Assembly: GCA_025594325.1 (NCBI GenBank)
Contig: JANHCV010000009.1
Coordinates: 1,116,001 to 1,180,000 of the forward strand
Reading direction: 5' to 3'
Origin: Blastocladiella emersonii ATCC 22665
Taxonomy: Eukaryota; Blastocladiomycota; Blastocladiomycetes; Blastocladiales; Blastocladiaceae
DNA length: 64,000 nt
The notes beneath the pieces are model-generated. The model saw only the letters and a program-made list of their open reading frames with translations, was not told where the DNA came from and searched no databases. Shown piece after piece: positions 33,748 to 45,182 of this stretch (within the stretch, counting starts at the first letter, position 1; each line of letters starts with the position of its first letter). The position numbers were made by a program, and so were the translations under genes.

Positions 33748-36700
33748 TCACTCAAGCGCCTCGGCCACCATCGGATGCAGTAGCAGCGTCAGGGACCCCG
33801 CGTCGTCATACGGGTTGAGGAACCACTCGCGGAACTCGCTGAGCTGATCAGAGTCGGGGCGGTCGTAGTTCGGGACGGCGTGGACCACGCTCACGAGAGA
33901 AGTGAGAGGGACGACCTGGTGCCGCGCGTGGCCGGCGGCGATGCGCGTCAGGCCGAACAGCTGCGCCGGGTAGAGCTGGTTCGTGAGCTGCGTGAGCTCG
34001 CGGCGGACGCCAAAGCGCTCGACGATGGCGACGCGGTGCAGCTTGTCACCGTGCGTGAACTCGAGCACTGCCTTGAGGCGGCCGACGCGGAACGACTTGA
34101 TTGAGGTCGAGTACTAGAGATACAGGCGGCGGCGTCAGCAGTTGTTGCGAGACAGCGAACGACCGGCACAGCGTACCAGGACCCAGTCGGCAGTCGCGCC
34201 CTTGGCGACCATGCACCGAGCGACCATGCGCTCAGCGAGGAAGCTGCCCGGCGAGACGTTGGTCCACTCGAACTCGCCGAACACCTTGAACTAAACGTGC
34301 GGCACGCGGACGCGTCAGTGAGGCGATATGCACGCCCCATGCAAGCGGAACGTACCTGCTGAATGTCTCGCGCAGAGCCTGGCCGCCACGTGGCCGACAT
34401 CTGCAGGGCCGCCGACGCAACACTGAGGCCTCGGAGGTAGGTGGCGAGCGCGGAATGCAGGTGCGGGACAAGCGAGTTGAGCTGCTCCATCGAGACGTTG
34501 TTGAGCTGGCCTCGCGGCGTCACGCTGCGCGCCGTGAGCCGCTGTGGGATGTTGTTCAGGCGCGAGTTGGTGCCGCCGAGGTCGACATTGAGCTGAAGTC
34601 TCTCGAACTGTTTCGGATCGTACCCCTGCAGTGTGCGGTGTCGGCGAAAACGTCGTGAGCGAGGTCAGCAACGCTATTTGCGAGTATTGTACCTTGAGGT
34701 TCCCAACGGTAGCGAGCTGGACGAGGACTGAGCGATGGAGATCGTGCTGCGCGACGCGATCGGCCATCTGCTTGGTCGCGGCGACGGACCAATTGATGCG
34801 TTCCGGGAGCGCCTGGGCGTGATCGCGGTCGAGCCGCTCGAAGCGCTCCATGCTCGCGACCCACAGCGGTCCGTAGTCGCGGATGAAGGCCATGTACTCG
34901 CTCAGCGTGTGGTACTCAAGCGAGTTGGGCGGGTCGAGACCAGCGGCCAGCAGCGCGTCGTGGAAGCGCGAGCGCGCATGGTCCGCGACGTTGAGCGTCA
35001 GGTCGCACGGCGCGGCCGCCTCGATGAGCGTGCAGAACGTCGCGTGGTGCGTCACGATGTCGAGGAACGCCGGCTCGACGATACCAGCGAGCGCGGGGAC
35101 GATCACCTAGAAAGTGCGGGCGACGGGTGTAAATTGTGCGAGAACGGTGGCGGGAAGTACAAGAGCGTCGTACTCGCATCAGGTCCTGATAGTCGCGCGC
35201 AGCCGGCGGCGAGTCGGCCTCGGAATCAGACTCGGACGGGAGCAGGATGCGCTTCGGGTTGAAGTCGGGCGATACGGAGCGCGGCCGCGGGGACGCCTTG
35301 ATGCGGTAGCACACCATCTCGAGGAGGTCGTGCGGCTCGTAGTGCGGGTGAGCGTCGGCGAGCGCGAGCAGCTTGTCGCGGATCATGGGCACAACGAAAT
35401 TCTTCGTCACGCCGAGGTGAAGCTGTCCCGCGGGATCGACGGCGATGCGCTCGTGGATTGAGGAGGCGCCTTGGAGGGGGACCGGCCATAGTGCGTTCTA
35501 CACCCAAGAGGGATAGGTCAGTCGTACGCGCCAGCCGAGCGCTTCAAGTCGGCGCACCTTGTGGGGCAAGAATCCGAGAGCGTTTGCCTCGGCCCTGATC
35601 GTCGCAATCTCAGCGTGGGCTGCGTCAACCTGAGTCTTGGGTCCCCCTGCGCGAAGAGCGCTCAGGAGCCGCGTATGCTCGTGAGCGAGCTCCATGACGC
35701 GCGGCACGTTGGGGGAGTCGGGCGAGTGCCCGGCCAGGTCAAGCAGCTGCACCCGGTCAGACGGAGATGCAATGCAGCAACGAACACAGATCGTGGCCGC
35801 GTGTGAGCAGCAAGACGGAGTAAATGCGCCTTACAATCGACGCACCGAGGGCAAGGAACATTTCCGTCATCGTCGTCCTAAGCATGGGCGAGGTCGTCGT
35901 CGAGCGTGTGTGCAAAAGTCGCCAGCTGCTGCCGATCGCCGACGCAAAGGTAGAGGATCGGGACGATATTGGTATCCAATTTGCCGAGAATTTTCACTGC
36001 CACGCCGCTAATGGTTCGTGAGACGAGTGAGCGTGCGCGCGTCGTTCGTCATCAAGCACCAGATCTGTACCGATTCAGTTCGTCGAGCGTCTGCTGGTCG
36101 AAGAGGACACGGAGACACTCGTGGGTAAGGAGCCGAAGAGTCCCGGCGGCGTGGAAAGTGGTCTCCTCGTCCGCGTCCGCCCGCACAATGGGAATCGGCA
36201 TGTACCCGAGGAGGTGAGCGGCGCCGAGGTCCTCCCGGTTCGCAGCGGCAGGAGCAAGGTTGGCGAGAGCGAGGTAAATGGCCCACACGCGCTTACCCTC
36301 GGCGACGTCGATTGTACGCGAAGCAAGCGTGAAGAAAGCAGGGCGGCAATCGCGGCCGAGTGTCGCCGCGACCCGCGCCCACTCGTAGCACTGCGCAGGC
36401 GACGCGTAGATTCGGCCGAGGACCGGGTCGCTGATGGTGTGCGGTGTGAGGTCGATGTGATCCAGCAGCGCGGGGTTCGAGACGATAGCGCCCACGACGT
36501 CGGCGATCCGGCGATGCGAGAAGACGACGCGCTCCGTGGAGCCCCGGTTCATGCCGGGCCGCGGCACGAACTTTTCCACGAGCGTGTGCCGAAACGGGAG
36601 GAACGACGGGTGGCTGCGGACAAGGTTTTCGGCCTCCTGCCGACTGTTGAAGGCAAGCGTGATTCCACCAAGCGATTCGCGAGAGAACATTTCGATCATG

Positions 36701-37288
36701 TCCGAGTAATCGGCATCGGTGGCGTGGCTCTTCATCAGCGTGTGGTTCAGGCGGAAAGACTTGAAGTCGGGGAAGGGGGCGAGGATCTCGTCGTCGGGGC
36801 GCGCAGGCAGCTCGGGCAGAAGACTCGGGCTCGGGCTGCCCGCATAGCGCATGTCGCCGAGCAACTTGGCGAGCGGGTCCCAGGCTATGTTCAAGCCACG
36901 TAAACCAAACGATAAGGCGATGTTCGTCGGCGAGGGGCGAAAACGCACCAGAAGCGCTCGTCGTGTCCGGCGCACGCGCAGAAACCCGAGGAGCAGGCGA
37001 GCCCATGTGAAGCGGAAACGGGACGGCGCGCGCGCGGTCCGCCAAGCCAGGTGACTGGTCTGCCGCCAGCTGCTCACGACGCTGGCGTTTGAGTATCGGC
37101 AGTGGTCCCCCGGACAGGCGATCGTGGCGCATCGGCGCCGCAGCGGCGGCGGTCCGACCCGCCGAAGCCTCAGTCTCAACCAGCCGTGCGGCCTCGGCAG
37201 CTCGACGTTTCTCCATCGCGGCCAGATGAGCGTTTAGATAGCAAGGCTTTGTAAACTGTCTGTTGCAGCAAGTGCATGTGATTTTCAT
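33748..37288 (-). CDS. Plavaka-like transposase gene, multi-exon
   Basis: Starts MKITCTCCNRQFTKPCYLNA, a C-x2-C zinc-finger-like N-terminus as in Plavaka proteins, but without a clear second histidine. After an intron near 37.0 kb the frame gives PFPDFKSFRLNHTLMKSH, then the catalytic start FFTLASRTIDVAEGKRVWAI, YLALANLAPAA and AAHLLGYMPIP, matching the D-x-T...W-x-I-Y-L-x-x-x-N...A...L-x-Y-x-P pattern of Plavaka transposases. Nearer the 3' end, LEYHTLSEYMAFIRDYGPLW then SMERFERLDRDH resembles the conserved C-terminal H...Y...I-R-x-Y/F-G-P...E block. Exon junctions after 36052 (pieces at 35498-35752, 34916-35410, 34650-35106, 34400-34560, 33748-34068) were not fully resolved, so it may be intact or slightly broken. 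No inverted repeats identified. Confidence 0.6.
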
Positions 37289-37459
37289 GGCGTAAGAGGC
37301 GAGCTGCAGAGAGCAGGGGTCGGTCTGTCGTCGGCGACGTGAGCGAGCGTCAAATCACGCCCACTGCGTTGGAGGCCCACTTCTCTCCCGATGCTCCTCA
37401 AGTTGAATAGCGATGATAGTCAAACGTATGAAGTAAATGTATACGGATGAGCCCGAACG

Positions 37460-39138
37460 CTATTCATCGTACTCGCGGCTCTTACCCGCCTTGCGCGCCG
37501 CCAGCCGGTTCCCGTGCGTGTGATCCCACGCGCACAGGGCGAGGGCCAGGACGAGTGCGGACGCCGACATACCGACGAACAGTGCGCCCGTGGACTCGAA
37601 GTTGCCGCTCGCCGAGATGAGTCCGGCGATAGCGAGCGGGACCGCGGCCAGCGACAGGTTGACGGCGACCACCGTGACGCCGTAGCCGGTCCCGATGAAC
37701 TTGCTGGGCACGAGGAGCGGGACGCACGTCCACAGGCTGCCCGAGTAGGCCGCGCAGCCGAGGCCGAGGAGGAGGACGCCGACGATCGGCGGGACCGCGG
37801 TCCAGAAGAGCAGAGTGTGCGCGAGGAGGAGCAGCGACGCGGACACGGGCAAGACGATGGACGGGTTGTCGAGGCGGTCGGTCACGGAGCCCAGGAGCGG
37901 CGCGCCGATGGCCGTGACGAGGTTTGGGATGCCCATGAGCGTCCCGGCGAGCTGCAGGTCGTCCGGGTACCACCGCGCCATGAAGACTATGAGGGGCGGC
38001 GATGTTAGTGCGGGTCCGTGATCGTGGCGATGAGCAGCAGCGGAACGTACAATCGGAAGCAATGTGGATGAACGGAGCGACGCAAGCAGCGAGGCACAGG
38101 GTGAGCGCGACGAGGATCCAGAACGCCGGCGGGAACGGAAGCGCGGTGCGGAACCAGCCGGCCGCGGCCTTGGTTTCGACCACATGGTCGTCGCCAGCAA
38201 ACAGCGCGTCGCCCGCGTTCATGGCCGTCGAGGCGACCACCGCGACTTCATCCGAACCCGCAACGAGCGACTCGTCGGCCGCCGGCCCCATGTGCGTGGC
38301 AAGCGGCGACTCGAGGTCCACGTTTTCATCGTCGGGCAGCGCGTCCATGGACACGGGCACGACGCCGCACCGGATCCGGCGCGCGTCCGTGTCGTAGCGG
38401 TACAGGGCGATGGCGGCGATGAGCGAGTCGAGGCACAGCGTAGTGCCGAGCAGGGCGGCCGCGCCGGGGCCGCAAACCCACAAGGCGAGTCCCGCGAGCT
38501 TGGACAGCGCGGCACCGCCCTGGGTCAGCTCCGAGAGCCGCGGCGAGACGGACGTCTGGACGGCGCCCGAGAGGCGGCACGCCATGATGAGGACGCCGAT
38601 GCACAGCGACAGGTGCCGCGTGTCCTGGAAATAGATGGTGCCGACCATGGTCGCGGCGATGTCAAGGGCCTCGCCGCCGAACCCGTTGAGGACGCGCGCG
38701 AGCAGGAGCGTGACGAACGAGCGCTCGCCAGTGCCGATCCAGTACAGCGTGTTGGCGGCGAACACGATGGACGTGAAGAGGAGCAGCATGCGATGGGTGC
38801 CGAACCGGTCGCACAGGTAGCCCGCGATGACGGGCAGCACCAGGTTCGGGACCGAGTAGACGGTGTAGAGCAGGTTGAGCTGCCACTGCCACGCCTCGAA
38901 GGACGCGCCGAGGAGCTCGCGGAGCGGGGTACTGAGCGACTACATCCGAGATGAGAGCCGTGATGAGTGACCTGATCTCGTTGCTCAGCGTCGTGCGGTT
39001 GAGACGTACCCCGGGCAAATCGTTGCAGTAAAAGTTGCCGACAAGCATGGTCGCGCACAGGAGCATGACCACGATGTGCGAGCGCGTGAGGTCGCGCGTG
39101 ATGCGCGGCGCGATGGCCGGCGAGGATTCGGCGGTCAT
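37460..39138 (-). CDS. MFSD1-like major facilitator transporter, copy 2
   Basis: Exons 39010-39138, 38051-38939, 37460-37986; introns 38940-39009 and 37987-38050, at the same positions and phases as in copy 1 (4157-6026); about 514 aa. Shared landmarks: MLVGNFYCNDLPG, LPVIAGYLCDRFGTHRM, LNGFGGEALDIAATMVGTIY, YSGSLWTCVPLLVPSKFIGT. The acidic central loop is shorter than in copy 1. A dispersed duplicate with the transposon-rich block between the two genes. Substrate unknown; likely an endolysosomal or vacuolar membrane transporter by family. Confidence 0.8.
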
Positions 39139-39936
39139 GGTGAAGAACGCGTATGTGTTGGATTTTTTTTCGAGACACCAGCGGGACACGCCCGCCTTTT
39201 ATGCAAACTCCATGGCGACGTCGACCCGTCCGTCTCAGTCCCGTCCCATGCCAGCCGGCCGACGCGAGACAAGGGTCGACGCGGCCGCCACAGCGCGAGG
39301 TCAGCTGCCACGCGCGTCCGCGGGCAGGCGAGTCACGGCGCGCCGCGCGACCTTCCACGCGCTTCCACCAGGCTTGCCGCGGCCGCGAGAACCGAGCGGC
39401 TCAGCCGACCAGCACGCCAGCGCAAGAGACCAAGGCGCCATCGCTCGGAACAGCAACGGATTGTCCCGACGCTAAATCGACGCTGCAACCTGGCCGGGAG
39501 AAATTAGTTGGAGCTTCCTGGGTCTTCTGTTCACCCAGGAATGGTCGCGGCCCCGGCTGTCTCGGCTCCTGTTGCTTGCCGTTTGCGAACGGGAGGGACA
39601 TCCCTGGGGCCTTTATGTCTGCTTCGCATCGCGCCACGATGCCTCCTCGGCGGCCGCGCTCCGCTGCAGTGCGAGACGCGTCAAACAAACACGTGACGCG
39701 TATCTCGCACACGAGACGCGTTCCGTCTCCAGTCGCCTCTCCCCGACCGTTGAGTTCGCTCAAGTCCGCAGACGCGGATACGCGGGGAATGGATATATAT
39801 AAATACGCCGATTCTCGGCCGTCTGTGGGGCCGTGTACACGCAGGGAGGGAGGGGAGGTGGGTGGGGTAGTGACATGAAAAAATGACCCTAGGGTGAAAG
39901 TCTTCTCGTTCTCGTTCAGCTTCAGCTTCTTCTCAT
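39139..39936. other. Intergenic, promoter of MFSD1-like copy 2 and 3' end of GATA gene
   Basis: No gene supported. Contains GAGACGCGT-type motifs at 39674-39681 and 39714-39721, with ACGTGACGCGT between them, and a short T run near 39163. Confidence 0.5.
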
Positions 39937-42900
39937 TCAATTCTTGGGTGGCACCGGCGGCCCCTGGCCCTGCTGCCGTTGCCGGCGGCGCGACGACGAC
40001 TGCCGCTGCACCGCAGCACCGAACGCGGCCGTGAACGCGGGCGACACGATGGGCCCGCTGCCGCCGATCCCGCCCATGCCGAGCGCGAGCGACTGCGCCG
40101 CGATCGCCGAGTAGTCGGTCGACCGGACGTCGGGCGGCGTCCACACGCGCGGGATGGAGCGCGGACCGTCGCCATCGCCGCCGTTGGCCGCGGGTCCCGC
40201 CGCGGTGAAGCCGGGCGGCGTGATGGCGTCGTGCGACGCGGACGTGGGCGGCGGTGCCGCGGCCGCCGCGATCGCCTCGTCCGAGACCGCGAGCTCGTGC
40301 GCCAGCGGCGACCGGGCGAGCGGGTAGTCGGCGAGCGGCTGCTGCGGCTGGTAGTGGTGGTGGTGGTGGTGCGTAGGCGCCCCCGCCGCCGGTGAGTACC
40401 CCACGGGCGGGCCGTGGAACGACGGCAGCCCGCCCGTCGACGCCGGCCGCTGCAGGAGTCCGCCGCGGTCGGCCGCGCGCGCGAGCGCGGCAGCGCCGGC
40501 GCTCGAGCTGCCGCTCCCGCCGCCGCTGTTGCTGCGCGGGAGCGAGCGGGGCCGCGGGCTCGGGACCGTGAACACGATGGGCTGCTGCGCACTCCGCACG
40601 CTACCACCACCGCTGCCGGCTGACCGGGCGAGGAGGTTCGACGACGACGTGGACGGCGGCGAATCGTTTGCCCCGCCCGCCGCCGCGACCGACGGCGCCG
40701 ACGAGTTGGCCGCGGGGACGCGGACGGGCGCCTCGAAGTAGGTCGGGCGGCGCGGGTTGACGCTGACGCCGCGCGCGGCGGCGGCGGCGGACATGGGCCG
40801 TGGGTGGGGATGGTGCGGGTGTGCGTGCGCGTGGTGGTGGCTCGGAGCGGCCGCATTGGGCGGCGACGTGCCCGCGGTCCCGCCACTCGTCGACGGGTAC
40901 GGCCACGCGCTGGGCGGCGTGATAGCGCGGCGCAAGAGCGGCGGGCCACCGCTGCCACCAGCGAGGTCGCCGAGCGCGGCCGCGTCGCGCACACCGGTTC
41001 CGCCGCTGCCGCTGCGCGAGCGCATGGACAATGGGTGGTGCGGAGCACCGCCGCCATTGGTGGACGTAGCAGCGGCGTTGCCGGCGCCGCCGGGCGGCGG
41101 GTACGTCGTGTTCGGGTCGACGGCGGTGATGGCGGAGGCGAGGCCGGACACGCTCGCGTCGTTGCTGCGGGTGCCGCCGGCGACGGAGAAGGTCGACTCG
41201 TACGGCGAGAAGGTCTGGATGCTCTCGGGCGCGCGCGCGAACGCGAAGAAGCCCATGGCGCCGGAGCTGTCCGAGTTGCCCGCGGTGTTGCCGAGCGGCG
41301 TGAACATGGCGGCGTGGTGGAAGTGGTGGTGGTGATGGTGCTGCTGCTGCTGCTGCTGCTGGGCTGGCGCGATGGGCGTCGTCTGCTGGTACTGGACCTG
41401 CTGTTGTTGTTGCACCGGTACCGCGGCCGCGTCGAGGGACGGGAGCGAGTTGCCGAGCATCATCTGCTGCTGCTGCTGCTGCGGGTACTGCTGCTGCGCG
41501 TTCGGGTCAAACTGGCGCATGACGCTGGCCGAGAGCTGGTCGACATCCATGCCCATCCCCGCTGCCGCTGCCGCTGCCGCTGCCGCTGCCGCCGCCGCTG
41601 CTGCCGCCGCCGCCGCGTTAGCCGCGAGAACTGGGTCCGGAACGGCGACCGCGTGCGCTGCGACCTGGAGGTCCCCACCCCACGCCTGCTGTTGGGCAAA
41701 CTGCTGTTGCTGCTGCGCCATGACGGCGCCGGCCGAGAGGAACGGGTTGGGCGGGAGCCCGGGCGAGAGGGGCTGCGAGACGGGCCGCGCGTGCTGCTGG
41801 TACTGCGGCTGAACGACCGAGATCTCCTGTATCGCCATGCCGAGCTCGAGCTCGCGCGGGCGCGCGTCGTCAAAGAAGACGGGCGCCGCGGGGACCTGCG
41901 GCTGCGGCTGCGGTGGGGGCGGCGGGAGGAACACACCGCTGCCGGCCGCTGCCGTGTGGTGCGGGAGGAACAGCGCATCGGCCGACGTGCCAAGCGACGC
42001 GTCGAGCTCGAGCCCGCGGATCGCCGAGTTGAGCATCGACGACGAGCTGGCCGCGGAGGCCGAGACGGGCAGGGGAGGCGGCTGCGGGAGCGGGCGCGCG
42101 GTCGAAGCGGCGCCGCCGGCGAGTACACCGGCGGGGGCCGACGAGATGAGGAGCGCCGACGCGAGGTCGCCGCCGACGGCGCCGGTTCCAGGTGGCGCGG
42201 GCCACGCGGTCAGCGAGGAGGAGGAGGCTGACGGGACCGACACGTCCATGGGGTCGTCGGCGGGCGCGGCGGCGACGTAGCCCGTCGCGGCGAGGACCGA
42301 CATGAGCGGCGGGCCAGTCGAGACGGCGGACGGGGATTTGGACTCGCGGCGCGGCGGGGTGTCGGCGACGGCGGCGAGCGCTGGATCGTCGCCTTGCCGG
42401 CTCGTGGTCGTCGACGTCGCCGCGCTCGAGTCGGCCTGCGCCGATGACGAGGACGAGGACGCAGCAGCATCTGCCGCCGCTGCCTCAGCTGCAGAGCCGT
42501 CGCCGGCCGCGAGCACGTCGGCGCTCGACGACTGCTGCTTACGCAGCTTGCTCTTCTGCCGCGCGAGGCGGAGCCCACAGGCGTTGCTACACGCGCACAC
42601 TCAAATCAGCACTTCCCCACGACCCACACCCCGCCAAAAACACGTACCACGCATCCCTCGCGCCCGTCGGCCCCTTACGCCACTCGGGACTGTTCTTGAC
42701 ACCGCAGATGGCGCACTTCTCGGGCGCGTTGACCTGCTTGCGTTTCGCGCCGGCGACGGGGAGGCCGGCGGCGATCGACGACACGAGTGCGCTGGCGCCG
42801 GCGCGCGTGAGGAGGCCGATGCGGTTCTGCAGCTGCTGCTGGACGAGCGCGGGGTCGTCGCCGTTCTGCGCCTGCTGCAGCGAGCGCGAGCGGGAGCCAC

Positions 42901-45182
42901 GGCGGAGCGGCAACGGTGGCGTAGCCGCGGGAGCCGGCGGTGGCGATGACGCGGCGCGAGCCGGAGCCGAAGTCGGGACCGCGATGGTTGTGGCCGGATC
43001 CGAAACCGAGGCCGATGCAGGGACCGCGGCCGAGGGAGGAACGAGAGGAGGAGGGAGCAAAGAGGAACACGCGCGGAACACGTCAGCACCTGCAGCTGCT
43101 CCTCCCCCAACACCGCCAACCGATCCAAGTGGAGCAGAGAGCAGTACCGTTTCCGCGGCCTCGGATCCTGCTACGGCGGCCGCCGGGTTCGGAGCCGGCC
43201 AGTGACCCGCGAGCCCCGCGAACGCGGCGACGGGGTCGACGAGCGCCATTGGGTCGACGGGCGGTGGCGGCGGGGGCGGCGGCGCGGGCACCGCGAACGT
43301 GGCGACGGCGGCCGCGGCGACGGGGTCGTGGACGAACGAGTACTCGTTGGCGGGCGCCGCGTCGCCGCTGCTGCCGGTGTCGACGGCGACCGTGACGAAG
43401 ACGAGCGTGTTCTGCATGACGGCGATGCGCGAGAGGACCGTGACGGTGGTCGCGGGCTCGGCACTACTACCGCCGTACACGGTCATCCGATACGTGGCGG
43501 TCGCGTACCGCGCGTGCGACTGCGCGAGGACGAGCCAGTGCAGGTCGTGCACGAGGCGCGCGTAGTGGTCGGTGGGCGCGACTAGACGAGCGGACGATCC
43601 GCGGGCCGGGTCAATTGTTATCGGCGGGAAATCGGCGAGCCTTGTGGCCCACGCGGGTCACACAACGACGGCGAGCACACGTACACTGGCCCGGGATGAG
43701 GTCCTGCATGCGGACCGCGGCGCCCTCGTTGGGTGGCGGGAGCGGCCACTGGAGGGCCGTGAGCTGGTGGAACGCGGACGGCGGGTAGGTCGCGGCGAGC
43801 TGCAGGTCGTGCGTGAACTGGTTGTGTTGCAGATGCACGCGTCAGCGGGAGCGCGCGGAGCAGAGAGCAGCACGAGAAACGGAAACGGCGTACGATCTGG
43901 ATGCACAGACTCGTCGGCAACTCGCCGAGCACGCCGCGGGAGCTGTTGCTCGCGACGACGGGCGCGAGCCGGGCGATCTCGTCGACGACATCGGCGGTCG
44001 GTCGATCCGCGAAGCGGAGCGCGGGCGGGACGGCTACAAGGGCGCGCCACAAGTTGGGGGACGGAGCGGGTCAGCATGAATCGAAACTCGTTTGAGTTGA
44101 GCGAGCGGGCGGGTGGCTCGCCGCATCGGGTGGTCTGGGCCCAAGTGTGGCGCGGCGCGTCCAAGCCCGATGTGTGGGTCCACGAGGAGGTGGCTGAGGG
44201 AGGGAGCAGCGCGTACCGGTCGTTGAGTAGAAGGCGGCGAACAGAAGCGAGCGGGCGACAGGGAGACACCACGCGTCGAAGGCGACGGCGAGCTCGCGGT
44301 GCTCGGGCGATTCGGGCGACGGGAACGGGCTGCCGGGGTTGCGCGCGAAGATGGACGCGGCGAGCACAATGCTGCGAGAGGAGAGCGGATGATGTGGGGC
44401 GGGCGATGTGTCAGTCCAGATTCCGAGAAACACGCCAGTTGGCGAGCATGCATGCCCGACCGACCGCAATCGGCCGAGAATCACGCACACGAGCGCGGCG
44501 GCTCTCACAGAGGCTAGTGATCGCCGCCGCCGCTATCCCGGCGCGCGCGAACCGCGGCGCGGGGGGGCGCGCTGCGCCACGTCGCGGTCCCGCGATGCGC
44601 CATGCACGCGATCGCAGACGTCTGCGATCACCTTGGACGCGCCGTGCAAACGAACAGCGTGCGCCACGACGACGTTAGACGTGCGGGCGTGAATTCGCTG
44701 CGCTTCGGTCCGCGAGCGCGGAAGAACACGACAGAATGCGGACAAGCGCGCGCCCGGTTCCAGCGCGCCGGTGCGCGACGGGAGGCAAGCAAGAAAGCTG
44801 GCGGATATGACTACAGGGGGCGTCCGCGGGTGAAGAAAAGCGTCACGTACCCGTGTTCCACAGCGGGCGTCCGGATCACGTCGTCGAGCGACCCGCGCGG
44901 CGACGAGGCCGAGGCGCCGGCGGCGAGCAGGCGGCGGAGCTGGTGCTGGACGGCGGGGTCGGCCGAGAGGCTCAGCACGTGCGGCCGTGCGGTGATGGTC
45001 GGATCACTGCTGGACGCGGACGGGGGTGGTGGTGGCGGCGAGGCGAGAGCGCTGGCCAGCGTGCCGCTCGCCGGCGGCGGCGGGGGCGGTGGTGGTGGCG
45101 CAGCGGCCGACGAGGGGAGGGCGAGCGCGTGCGAGGCCGAGACGATGAGCCCGTCGAGGCTGACGAGGAGCCAAAAGTCCAT
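39937..45182 (-). CDS. GATA zinc-finger transcription factor with long low-complexity tail
   Basis: The 42648-43581 exon and the last exon (39937-42586) join over a 61-bp intron (GTACGT..TAG) inside the finger, giving CAICGVKNSPEWRKGP and then CNACGLRLARQKSK: a C-x2-C-x18-C-x2-C GATA finger followed by a basic tail, so a DNA-binding nuclear regulator. Upstream exons: 44851-45182 (MDFWLLVSLDGLIVSASHAL), 44273-44371 (IVLAASIFARNPGSPFPSPE), then partly resolved pieces at about 43858-44012 and 43640-43829 that join to FAPTDHYARLVHDLHWLVLA. The N-terminal part may be a sensor region but I cannot assign it; PAS is possible but unproven. After the finger come about 870 residues of Ala, Gln, His, Ser and Pro runs. 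Target genes unknown. Confidence 0.75.
41561..41630 (-). repeat. Polyalanine-coding GCN tract in the GATA gene
   Basis: About 20 consecutive alanine codons, mostly GCC/GCT/GCG mixtures read on the minus strand (GGC/AGC), just before GMGMDVDQ. Gln, His and Pro runs lie on either side (41340-41360, 41464-41485, 41700-41720). Mixed codons argue for selection or old age rather than a pure microsatellite. Confidence 0.8.

Noticed and set aside
39153-39878. 241-codon plus-strand frame upstream of the GATA gene 3' end
   Set aside because: Composition-driven; no recognisable domain and it overlaps the promoter of MFSD1-like copy 2.
43572-45182. PAS/white-collar sensor domain in the GATA gene N-terminus
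   Set aside because: Phrases such as LLVSLDGLIVSASHA are suggestive, but the usual PAS landmarks are not visible and several exons are unresolved.
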